Assembly (NCBI GenBank): GCA_015680685.1 | Contig: MNCI01016318.1 | Span: forward strand, 280,196-341,566 | Direction of reading: 5' to 3' | Length of the DNA: 61,371 nt | From: Gnetum montanum | Taxonomy: Eukaryota > Streptophyta > Gnetopsida > Gnetales > Gnetaceae | In this document: positions 48,871 to 58,236 of the stretch, one piece after another | How positions within the stretch are numbered: the first letter of the stretch is position 1 | Layout: every line of letters begins with the position of its first letter | Notes under the pieces: model-generated | Database searches by the model: none | What the model was told of the DNA's origin: nothing | Seen by the model: only the letters and a program-made list of their open reading frames with translations | Program-made: the position numbers and the translations under genes

Positions 48871-49284
48871 TGCAAAATGAAAAAACTCTAACTTGCCCTT
48901 ATCCAACCACGCACACCTGAAAGACAACAACCAAAAATAATCTACGGCAAGTCATAAACCCCAGTATAAACCCTGATGTCCAAAACGTGGTAAGAAAACA
49001 TGGCAAACGACCTTGGATTTTCAATCCAACGCAACAGAGAAACCCAAAAATCATGCTGAAAATACAGCAAAAAACGACAGCCATGAGAGACCACGCTGTG
49101 CTAACTAACCTTGCGCACAAAATATTAGAGAGAAACAAGAAGAAACGAACCTGCGTAGAGCTCCATCCCATGCTGGAGTTCTGGCTTGAGGGAGATGCTG
49201 AAGTAGCTCTTCACTCTCCTCCACGAATGCCAAATTCGCTTGCCTCTTCCCTTTGCCTTGACTTGGTTTCCCTTTGCCTTTCAT

Positions 49285-50002
49285 TATTACCCTGTAACTC
49301 ATGCTGCAACTCATGCCAACGCTCACGCTGCACTCTCTAACTTTCTTACACTCTCACATCCACAAATTCATGCTAGCACAAGTGATGCCCCCAGTATCTC
49401 AAAACCACTTTTTAACCCCCATGTTCATCCTTAATTTTTTTATTTATTTATTTTATTTTATCTATCTTTTTTATTTTATTTTTATGTAACTTACCATGCT
49501 CCGTGGTTAACTCTTGTTTTCATGTTATCATTTACACCATCTTTGTTTCATTCTTACATGGTATTTTTCTTTATTTTATTCTCGTGGAATAAGGCCAAAA
49601 TAGTAAAGATAGCAAAAATAAAAAAAGAGGAGGGGGAGAAAGGTTAAAATCAAAATGAAATGATAGAAATTTAAAGAAAAGAAAAAAGAAAATATATAAA
49701 ATATATAATGGCGCGCATGAAAATTCACAAGACTATAAAATCTCATAAATTTATTGTTCGCACGACCATAATACAAAATGACATGAATATTACCGACCCA
49801 GTATGGCCTAAAACTGCCATTGACGACCCGGTGTGGCCTAAAGCTGTCGTAGATGTCCAGGTATAACACTAAACTACCACTACGTTCCGCAATTTCATCA
49901 GTACATAGATTAATTACCCGATGCTCGTTTACATTTAACAACTCCTTCGTCAAGTAAATATCACTCACTTCGCTCCCAGTTTAAATTGGCAGGAGCAAGC
50001 AC
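49285..50002 (+). other. B spacer right of antisense gene, with repeat units and possible splice acceptors
   Basis: It would hold the antisense promoter (not identified). 49430-49720 is T-rich then purine-rich low complexity. At 49790-49890 two or three units 'cccagtatggcctaaaactgccattgac' match the repeats at 44200-44370, bracketing the antisense module. 'cacttcgctcccag' (ending about 49980) and 'ttggcag' (about 49992) could serve as acceptors for joining gag-protease to RT. That is inference. Confidence 0.5.
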
Positions 50003-51214
50003 ATGGCCACCAAGAATATCTTTTCAACATTGTCTCTCAATGGACCACACAGAGAAGTAAAAAGGACAATCAATCTAGAATCCTTGAATCTAGACCCATA
50101 CACTTATACTAATTTAATATCCTCCACTCAAAAAATGTCTGACTGGTCTAAAAATGTGGCTAAGACTTTAGATCTAGAGGCCGATAATATCATTGAAGAT
50201 CCCCTTGTTGAAGTCCCTATTACTACATCCAATGATGAAACTAGAACATTGAAATTAAGTGCCCTACTGGACTCACAACTTATCAGTGACATCACTCGAG
50301 TACTAAAAGACAATATAAAAACATTCGCATGGTCATATACCAACATGCCGAGGTTGGACCCTCAAATCGTCCAACATAACATTATTCTTGATGCAAAAGT
50401 CCAACCGGTGAAGCAAAAAGTACGAAAGATTAGACCTAAAGTGGCGTTAGTAGTCTGTGATGAAATCAAAAAGCTTTACCAAGCCGATTTCATCAGAGCC
50501 ATTGACTATTCCGACTAGGTATCAAACATTGTCATAGTCCCTAAGAAGAACGGTAGTATACGCATATGCATTGACTTCCGTGATCTTAACACAACCACTA
50601 TAAAAGATGACTTCCCACTACGTAGTATCAATCAACTTATTAATACAACTGCCGGGCATGCATTGTTATCCTTTATGGATGGATTTTCAGGATACAATCA
50701 AATAAGAATCAACCTAGAACATCAACTTAGGACAACCGTTATGACACCGTGGGGCACATTCTGTTATACGATGATGTTGTTTGGTCTTAAAAATGTAGGC
50801 GCTACATATCAACGAGAAATGACGTATAATAGTGATTACATGCTCAATTTGCTCAATGATTACATTGATGACATCATGGTTAAATCTAAGACAACCGAAC
50901 AACATGCTAAAGATCTAGACTTAGTGCTTAAACGTTGTCTCAAATATGACCTCAAACTCAATCCAAAGAAGTGTGTCTTTGGTGTCAACATCGGAAAAAT
51001 GCTTAGCTTCGTAGTCTCTAAAATGGGGATGCGAGTAGACCCTAATAAGATTAAGGCAATAATTAACATGCAACCGCCAAGAAACCTTACCAAATTACAT
51101 GGTCTACAAGGTAGGCTGCAATTCATTAGACGTTTTATCGCAAATCTGACAAATAAGTTGAAGCCCATGCAACACCTACTACGAAAGAATGTGAATTTCC
51201 AATGGACTCAATAG
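50003..51214 (+). pseudogene. B pre-RT linker and reverse transcriptase
   Basis: ATG 50003 opens 171 codons: linker 'LDSQLISDITRVLKDNIKTF', 'AWSYTNMPRLDPQIVQHNI', then 'DEIKKLYQADFIRAIDY' and a TAG at 50516. RT goes on with 'VPKKNGSIRICIDFRDLN', 'LLSFMDGFSGYNQIRI', 'FGLKNVGATYQREM', catalytic box 'YIDDIMVKSKTTEQHAKDL' (about 50860), 'LNPKKCVFGVNIGKMLSFVVS', 'NKIKAIINMQPPRNLTKLHGLQGRL' and 'RFIANLTNKLKPM'. The catalytic YxDD is intact and only one or two stops interrupt it, making this the best preserved RT here. Confidence 0.92.
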
Positions 51215-51830
51215 TGCCAGGAAGCATTCGAGAACATAAAGCAAGAGCTGGCTCACCTGTCGATAGTTTATCCCCCACAGAGTGATAAACCCTTCTATAT
51301 CTACCTTGCAACCTCCAATTCTTCCATTGCATTGATGGTTTGACAAAAATGTAAAAATGGAATCGAAATCCTCATCTATTACTTAAGCCACGCTCTAATT
51401 ATCTATGAACAAAGATACAACAATGTGGAGAGATCATGCATTACCCTCATCTTCTCCTTGAAGAAATGGTGGCATTATCTCTTCCGTAATCAAGTCTACA
51501 TCATTTGCAAGAATAATGTGCTTTAAGCTATCACTAACAACATCTACGTGTCGAGTAGGATAGCTAGATGGAAAGCAATGATCATGGAGTTTGACCTACA
51601 CTATGTTGCTCAATCCTCCACAAAAGGTCAAGTAATAGTCACACAATTGACCGTCTCGCCAACACATGATGAAGCAATGATTAACCCTGAATTCCTCGAA
51701 GAGAATGTTAATAGTATATACACCGTACTTGATAACTACGAGGTGATCCTTTATTTCAATGTAGCTTCAACTTCTCGAGGAGGAAGTGCTACAACCATTT
51801 TAACATACCCCTCCAGAGAAATCTGACCCT
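51215..51830 (+). pseudogene. B RNase H (Ty3 type) and connection
   Basis: 'CQEAFENIKQELAHLSIVYPP', 'FYIYLATSNSSIALMV' (catalytic Asp replaced), 'IYYLSHALIIYEQRYNNVERSC' (Glu kept), 'WWHYLFRNQVYIICKNN' and 'ARWKAMIMEFDLHYVAQSSTKGQVI'. The expected HTD motif reads 'ICKNN'. Inactive, as this domain often is in Tat elements that carry a second RNase H. Confidence 0.85.
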
Positions 51831-52330
51831 TCGCCTACTAATTAACCTTTCCTTGTACAAATAACGTGGCAAAATATGAGGGTCTTCTTAGAGGTCTTCT
51901 GGCAGCATTGACTTCAAGAATCGCACATCTTGTAGTTCGAGGTGATTCACAGTTGGTCATTAATCAAGTCACAGAGGTTTACACATGCAAGGCTCTCCAT
52001 TTGCAACCATATTCTGATTTGACCAAACTCTGCTGAAGCAATTAGTAGACGTGGATGTACAGCATGTCCCTAGAAGCGAGAACACCATTACCGATGCACT
52101 GGATACACTAGCCCTAAACATGACACCTAAAATGTTTCATGCGTTGCCTAGTTTTATAACAAACTGTGTCAAACCTATAACCGATGCTCTCGATGAAATT
52201 CCCATAGCATCCGTTAGCACAACACACGTAATAGAATGGTACAATGACATAAAAGACTACCTTCTACAAGGCAAACCTCCACAACATTTCACAAACGCTC
52301 AAAAGGATGCAGTGTGAAAACACTCTTGGC
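51831..52330 (+). pseudogene. B archaeal-type RNase H (aRH)
   Basis: 'LTFPCTNNVAKYEGLLRGLLAAL' (Tat consensus NNVAEYEALIxGL; Glu changed to Lys), 'RIAHLVVRGDSQLVINQVT' (catalytic DSQ kept), 'YSDLTKL', then 'VDVQHVPRSENTITDALDTLAL' (consensus SENTxADALA). A second RNase H between the Ty3-type RNase H and integrase places B in the Tat lineage. Two stops and a frameshift. Confidence 0.88.
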
Positions 52331-53475
52331 AATATGCATTAATAGGAGACACATTGTGTTGCAAATCCTATGAAGGCATTCTATTGATGTGCGTTAGTAA
52401 CATCGATGGTCAAACGATTGTAGAACAAGTCCACGAAGGACTTTGTGGAGGGCACATAGCACCCAAAGCAATGGCAACAAAGATTAGGCGCTTGGGCTAC
52501 TACCAGCCACACATCGAGTATGATTGCTTCTCCAAGGTCAGGAGATGTGACATTTGCCAAAGGCATGGTAACCTAATACATGTGCCACCTAGCAAATTGC
52601 ACACAACACAAATCACATGGCCATTCCAAAGATGGGGATCAAACGTCATTGGACTGATAACGCCACCATCTTCCATAGGGCATAGCTTCATTATTACTGC
52701 AACTGAGTACCTCACAAAATGGGTAGAAGCTATTCTCCTTAAGAAGATGACTTCTAAGCATGTTTGCACTTTCATAATAGAAAACATCGTGACCTGTTTT
52801 GGTATTCCGATGACCATCATTACCGACAATGGGCCACAGTTCAGCAGTGCAGATACTAAAAGCTTCTATGAAAGCCTGGGTATTAAACATACATTCTCGT
52901 CACCTTACTACCCATAGAGCAATGGTCAAGTGGAGGCTACAAACAAAACTGTCATCATGGTGTTCAAAAAAATGCTAAATTAGAGCAAGAGGCGATGGCA
53001 CGAACAATTAGTCTACGCATTGTGGACATACAAAATGACACATCGAACACCTACAGGTAAAACTCCATATAGTCTTGTATACGGATCTGAAGTTGTTTTA
53101 CCTTTGGAGTTACAGGTTCCCTCGTTACAGATAGCTCTCTTAGGCCTCCTCGATGAAAGCAAAAGTGATGAACTGCGCATTGCTGACCTTGACTCAGTCG
53201 AAGAGGAACATGTGCGAACACTTGATTAGATCTAGTGGTACCAGAAACAACAACGGAAATGACACAAACATAATCTACATAAGCGCTCGATTAAGGAAGG
53301 AGACCTAGTCCTTAAGGTCATCCGTGAACATCTAGATAAATTCTCAGCTAGCTAGGAAGGTCCTTACTTAGTCACCAAGGCGTACAATAATAGAGCATTC
53401 AAACTTGCTGACATGGACGAGAACAAGTTCACTAATCCCACAAATCACCTATACCTGAAACAGTACTATGTTTGA
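52331..53475 (+). pseudogene. B integrase
   Basis: The HHCC finger is complete: 'VHEGLCGGHIAPKAMATKI', 'CDICQRHGN' (52425-52570). In the core the first catalytic Asp is Asn ('RWGSNVIGLI', about 52632-52660). The second is kept ('TDNGPQFSS') and the Glu is kept ('GQVEATNK'). Then 'WHEQLVYALWTYKMTHRTPTG', 'PYSLVYGSEVVLPLE', 'KEGDLVLKVIREH', 'EGPYLVTKAY' (GPF/Y module) and 'NPTNHLYLKQYYV', stop at 53475. Four or five stops. Confidence 0.92.
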
Positions 53476-53508
53476 TCAACTTGAGGTACGTAACGGTCCT
53501 AGCATCAT

Positions 53509-53830
53509 GACCTAAAACTGATACCATAGAGCAGTCCTAAGGCTATGACTTGAAACTAGCACCATAGATTGTCCTGGCATCATGACAGTAAACTGACACA
53601 CAAAGCTCCATCCGATATGACACTAAACTACCACATTTGTCCACCATGACGCAAAACTAGCATCCAGAGTCCACTAAGACTATAAACTAATTTTCCTCTT
53701 CACAGTCTGCTATGACTATAAACTAGCACTGCACCATCCGCTACGACACTAAACTGGCACCATCCAAAGGGTTATGATGTGAAACTAACTCGCAACAGTC
53801 TACTAAGACTATAAACTGGCAACATCATCG
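53509..53830 (+). repeat. Tandem array of about ten 29-37-bp units after B integrase
   Basis: Units start 'gac-nnn-aaact(a/g)-cac' and end near 'tat' or 'taa'. Examples start at 53509, 53547, 53584 and 53619. The core is shared with the arrays at 44200-44370 and 49790-49890. Tat elements are known to carry such repeats in untranslated parts, where they can seed satellites. Confidence 0.82.
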
Positions 53831-54975
53831 ATGACTAGGAAATACTTCAAAAGATATGTTGCTGCAATTGGCTGTATGTGTTCCATAAAGACTTGCTACA
53901 TAATTTGTCTCATGGACCCCGATGAAGCTGATGCTGTTCATGATTCTGTATGCTTTAAAATTGCACACGGTGGCTCCATCTCCTTGGTTTTTTTCATTTT
54001 TAAAGTACTTAGTTAACCGAATCATTTGTGGTTTTCTTGTCTTCTCAGAGTTGTGTTTGTAGGATGACACACCTAAGGTGTTCATGCATAGATGCACTTC
54101 GTCATGACGACAAGGTATCACATTCTTCCTGACACATGCATGTGGTTAATCAATCCGTTCATAAGTACATTCCTGACTCTTGATACATTCCCTATTCCCC
54201 ATCATGTTCCCCTTATCCTATTCAATTACACCCCCTTGATACATTCTACTCACTCCAAAACTGTTATATACTATTGCACACTGTGATTCTCTAAGTAGTT
54301 GCAATGCAAAATGCAATACACGGTACATGAGACAAATGCAAGCGCATGAGCACGAGTATAGCAATGAAAGCAAGCTCTTCCAAAAGGAACAAAAAAAACA
54401 AAAAGAAAAATAAACAAAAAGAAAAAGAAAAAAAGATTAAAGAGAAAAATGTACGGAAAAGGTCTTCATGACCCCATTGACATCATAGACCAAAGACCAT
54501 TAGCTCTTCTCATACAAGCCCTAGGTGGGGAGGCAATTGTCTTGGAAAAATAGTTACACTTGTGTCTCAAAAGATCCTGTTGCACATCATCACGTGGCTT
54601 TGGCTGTTTACAACGGGCCCCCGTAAGCACTCTACAAGAGTCCTGTTTCTCCAAAGAACGCACTTCCTATGTCTTGGTTCCGAGTCTGCTAAACAGTGGC
54701 TACTGAAAAGGACTAAAAATATGGCTCGTTCACGTGAGAGTATTCCTCTCCCACAATTCCAGTAGCAATTATAACCATTGATCAACTCCTGATTCCCCCC
54801 GGTTATAACCAATCCCCTTGCATATTGAATTGCATTTCCCCAATCCCATGTACTTTTAAACACGGTGCGATGAAATCCAGCCAAGGGCCGACGAACAATG
54901 CTTGGTACTTGGTTGGTCGTGGTATTTTGTACTTCTTTGTCGAGGCCTCTCGAGTGGATTCCTCCATATGTCAAC
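53831..54975 (+). other. B 3' untranslated region
   Basis: No gene is recognised. There is a small open frame at 53831-54016 (61 codons), an A-rich low-complexity stretch (about 54386-54450), and a minus-strand frame of 136 codons (54567-54977) with no known motif. Noncoding is the best reading. Confidence 0.5.
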
Positions 54976-54986
54976 AAAGAGGGACC
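54976..54986 (+). promoter_or_regulatory. B polypurine tract
   Basis: AAAGAGGGACC lies three bases before the 3' LTR start TGAAATGCC. Moderately purine-rich. Confidence 0.6.
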
Positions 54987-54988
54987 AA

Positions 54989-56711
54989 TGAAATGCCATT
55001 AATTTTGGCTTAATACTATGAAACAAGAACAACTTAGAGCCTTTTGAGCTTTTAGGAGGCAAAAATTTGACNTAACTTAGAGCCTTTTGAGCTTTTAGGA
55101 GGCAAAAATTTGACTAAGGCATGGAACTCACGCCAGGCTTGTCAAGCTAGGCTTGCCCTTAGAGTGAGAAAACTCCAACGGCTTTAAGATCAAGTCAAAG
55201 ATGGTTCAATCTGAGGGTGCTAGTCATCCTTAAGGGCCACTATTGTCCACTTCAAGTTTCAGCATTCGGGAGTTCAGATTTTGGGCTAGATTGCACAAAT
55301 TTTCCCAGGTCAAACTGAGGTCACGCTGGCAGCGTGAGTACAACATGAGTACTGATCACACCCATCTTGAACAAAATCTAAGAGCCTTAATACTGAGTCA
55401 AAATGGTCTGACTTCGAAGGTGCAAGACATCCTCAAGGTCCATTGATGACTACATCAAGTCCCAGCCTCCAGAATTCTAGACTTCAGGTCCAAAATCACA
55501 AAGATTTTGTCACTCACGTTGAGCTCACGCTGAGGTCACACTAACAACGTGAGTCCAGCGTGAGCTATCAAAGTGGCTCAAATAAAGACATACTCAAGCT
55601 CATTTTTTAACATGTGGTTCACTCTCAGGGTCCATCACAGCTAGGCAATTGTTGCACCCAAAGAACAGGCTTCAAAGATCAAAAATTAGTGTGAAATGTG
55701 TCATTTTCATTAAGTCATGATGAGGTCACACTGGCAACGTGAGTACTGATCACACCCGGTCAAAAGCACGCCAAACACACGTTGAGAACACACAAAGATA
55801 AAATAAACTCACACTGGAAGCTTTTTTGAAACAGAAATGCCTCAAACAACCACAAAACCAGTTAATTCATGGATTGAGAAGTTCCAAGCAAGCCGAAGTC
55901 AATTTCTCTTGTTATACACTATCATTTTTATTGTAAATTTTCATCATTTGTGGGCTTGTCAAGCTCCTACACTCTAAATTGTATCTACTTCTATGGGCGT
56001 AAGCTAGCTTGCGTAAGCCAATACACGTTGTAAGATACGGTGCATCTAGTCAAAAACGTAGCCTTCTTACGCACGTCTAATTCACACGTAGCTGTCCATC
56101 AAACACCTATCACATGATTCGTTTTCCTCTCATTTTTCAACCGTTGATTCCATCCATGAATTTCGCACCCGAGCCTAGCCAAACCTTGTAAATACCTTGT
56201 CCATTCACATAAACGAGGTTGGCAATTTTGGAGGTTAATGGCTTTGGGAGCATTAACAAGCAACTTTGGATGCTCAGGCACATGTGACTCCCAGCATCTA
56301 AGCACCTATAAGCACATCACTCCGGGGCTTAGTGCTTGACTTGTCATCCACACACACAACTACACTTTGACCGATGCACATCCTTGTTTAAGAAATATAA
56401 TATAGTTCATTATTTCCTTCCATTACATTGTTTGCTTTGTTTTTATCTATTTTATGCTTTCTGCATATGCTGTCGCAGTCACGCTTTGTTTACATTTTGT
56501 ATGTCACCAGTTATGATAACCCCAATGAAGGCCATAGCTTACGCTTGGGTAAGTCCTTGGTTGATTTGCGTGCATACCATCCAAGGCAATCTGCCTTCAT
56601 TTTCTTTTCCATCTTTCCCTCACACGAAGGTAGGATTACCTGTGTCTCTTCAGCAATCTTTTGGTGTTTTTTTTTCCTTCCAGCCTCATGCCAACGATTT
56701 TGGTCAGCACA
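54989..56711 (+). repeat. B 3' LTR
   Basis: TGAAATGCC...TCAGCACA. It contains a 41-bp artefactual duplication around an N (55031-55114). The TATA box of the 5' LTR has become TGTAAATA near 56188. A 7-bp inverted repeat TCACGCT/AGCGTGA lies at 55321-55337 and is degraded in the 5' copy. Confidence 0.9.
55031..55114. other. Single N flanked by a 41-bp duplication (assembly join)
   Basis: The N is at 55072. 55031-55071 recurs exactly at 55074-55114. The 5' LTR has one copy. Same signature as at 20794. Confidence 0.85.
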
Positions 56712-56716
56712 ATTAG
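56712..56716 (+). repeat. Target-site duplication of B, right copy (ATTAG)
   Basis: Matches 38285-38289. Removing B and one copy gives 'gcaataattagtttcacttc', which matches the unbroken A2 5' LTR 'gcaacaattagtttcacttc'. Confidence 0.95.
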
Positions 56717-56835
56717 TTTCACTTCTTAGAGACCAATGTACTTAGAAGGATATAAGTCCATAGAATTCGACTAGATCATGTGTGAACACTTAGTGATTTG
56801 TATTGTTCAGGGTAGGGTCTACTCGCTACTCATCA
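56717..56835 (+). repeat. A2 3' LTR, right part
   Basis: Continues 38289 after removal of B. It aligns with the last 120 bp of the A2 5' LTR ('cacttagtgatt', 'ctactcatca' end). It is followed by aaatg, the A2 target copy, and then A1 sequence. Confidence 0.9.
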
Positions 56836-56840
56836 AAATG

Positions 56841-58222
56841 GGATTCTAAAGATTAAGTAGAACCTTTATTACATCAATTTCCCAATGAGGATCTATTTAT
56901 TAAAAATGATACAATTTGTAAACTCAATAGGGAAGTCATGGACCATAGAATATCTAACTTATCTATCAACCCAAGAGCTTCATACTAAATGAAGTAGAAA
57001 ACAACGTGAGCAATTCATTCATAGAACAAAACAATATATAGAAATCAATAACAATTTATACAAGATTTGTGTAGATTGGCTCATCTAATGGTGTGTGCAA
57101 GATTGTGATCAACCGAGAGTTTTACAGGATGCCCATGAAGGCCCATGTGGTGGGCACTATGCAAGGCATAGAATGACACTCAAGCTGATGATGCCTGTAC
57201 TTTTGCATAATCTTGTGAGTGATGCCAAAGATATGGAGGAGTTATGACTAGATACAAAGGGCCACAACACTGGATACAACCATTGGAACCTTTTTACATA
57301 TGGGGAATTAACTTTATTAAATCCATAACACCAATCTTGAATGGAAAAGGATACATCATTATGACTATGAATTAGTATACAAAATGGGCAGAGTTAGTAG
57401 CAATTAAAGACTGTGCAAAAAATACAACTACTAAAGTTTTCCAACAACACATGGTGAATAACTTTGGAGTACCAAAAATGCTTATATCAGACAATGAGAC
57501 TCACTTCACTAGTGCTACATTTAAGAAGCTCATGCAACACCTTGGGGTGAATCATAAGCTAACAACACCATATCATCCCCAAGCAAATCATCAAGCTGAA
57601 GTGATGAATCGTGAAATTACTAAAATACTTATTAGGATAATTAGTAGGTTTAGGAGGAACTAGAGCACTAAACTAAATGATGCTCTATGGGCCTATAGGA
57701 CATCCTAGAAACTAGCTATAGGGTACTTTCCATATGAGTTGGTCTACAACAAGTTTCCAACACTCCCTATCCAAGCAAAGCTTCACACTCTAGCTAAAGC
57801 TAGTGAGCTTGATCTTAACTTGAGATTAGCCCAAAAGTAGTGTCTCATGAACTTGATTCGTCTAGATGAGAATAGACTAATAGCACTCATGAGTAGTGAA
57901 GCCCACAAGCATTACTCCAAACTTAGGCATGATACATAGATAAGACATGTAACCATACAATCATGAGATAAGGTCCTTTACCATAGTCTTAATCATTTAT
58001 CCCAAAAAGCCAAATTTCAAAAACTTTGGAAGGGACCATACATTGTTCAAGCCATTTATCCATCTAGTGCCTTACACATTTACCAGCCATCCTATCCACA
58101 TAAGCTCATCCTTATCAACATCCAACAAGTCAAACTCGATCAGGAATGTTATAAGGAATCTACTGAACCTACCCAACCATCTTCTACTTATTCTCTATTT
58201 TGTTTAACTAATCTTAATGATA
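56841..58222 (+). pseudogene. A1 pre-integrase linker and integrase
   Basis: A1 resumes after A2. A linker ('WDSKD', 'LHQFPNEDLFI') leads to 'WCVQDCDQPRVLQDAHEGPCGGHYARHRMTLKLM' (first His pair, about 57070-57190). A frameshift follows and the second Cys pair is 'CEWCQRYG' in another frame. Core: 'WGINFIKSI' (first Asp to Asn), 'SDNETHFTSATFKKLMQHLGVNHKL' (second Asp kept), 'YHPQANHQAEVMNREITKIL' (Glu kept). Then 'LNDALWAYRTS', 'FPYELVYNKFPTLP' and 'FQKLWKGPYIVQAIYPSSAL'. The end, near 58220, reads 'NDNHGG'. Confidence 0.9.
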
Positions 58223-58236
58223 ATCATGGGGGTGTC
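58223..58236 (+). promoter_or_regulatory. PPT-like G-run just after A1 integrase
   Basis: TCATGGGGGTGTCA, equivalent to 22405-22421 and 34603-34617 and close to the A-family 3' PPT. Confidence 0.55.

Larger units (their letters stand above)
44868..49284 (-). pseudogene. Antisense multi-exon gene in B, Transposase_32-like core
   Basis: Inferred exons, in order of transcription: 49284-49151 (ATG, MKGKGKPSQGKGKRQ), 47940-46602, 46553-46275, 46194-45985, 45880-45102, 44960-44868 (TGA). All introns are GT-AG. Joins 1/2 (phase 2), 3/4, 4/5 and 5/6 keep the frame. Join 2/3 cannot be judged because an N lies at 46607. Exon 2 carries 'LMDLFITLTSNVQATEMVTI', 'TTWVRGVKVSFHLI' and 'FGIPMDGARV', matching the 'VxVRGxxVxFS...I...xLP' pattern of plant transposon-associated proteins (PF20167 from memory). 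Exon 5 is rich in charged helix ('SLKETLTKEREDKRDLQ'). Exon 2 has several stops and exon 5 three, so this copy is dead. Antisense ORFs are known in Tat elements. A captured host gene is the alternative. Confidence 0.68.
38290..56711 (+). mobile_element. Tat/Ogre-like Ty3/gypsy element B
   Basis: 18.4 kb with LTRs at 38290-39960 and 54989-56711 and exact target copies ATTAG (38285-38289, 56712-56716). Gene order: gag-protease, about 5.8-kb gap with an antisense gene, RT, Ty3-type RNase H, archaeal-type RNase H, integrase, tandem-repeat array, PPT. The second RNase H, the RT type and the gap between protease and RT are marks of the Tat/Ogre lineage. In one 235-bp stretch the two LTRs differ at about 25 positions, mostly transitions. 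Confidence 0.92.
8707..56835 (+). mobile_element. Athila-like element A2, carrying nested C, A3 and B
   Basis: Both LTRs are present: 8707-9550, and 37644-38289 plus 56717-56835. Target-site copies are aaata (8702-8706) and aaatg (56836-56840), one mismatch. Subtracting C, A3 and B with their duplicated target bases leaves about 13.0 kb. Order: LTR, primer site, gag, protease, RT, RNase H, integrase, spacer, internal promoter-like site, ORF3, PPT, LTR. The element sits in A1 just after RNase H. All coding parts are broken. Confidence 0.9.

Noticed and set aside
48987-49340. 117-codon plus-strand frame in B
   Set aside because: It lies opposite exon 1 and intron 1 of the antisense gene and has no domain.
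54567-54977. 136-codon minus-strand frame in B 3' UTR as a gene
   Set aside because: No motif, no splice context and no matching frame in other elements here. It ends at the PPT and is probably chance.
38290-56711. B as a chromovirus (CRM, Tekay type)
   Set aside because: No chromodomain after integrase, and B has the second, archaeal-type RNase H and Tat-type RT instead.
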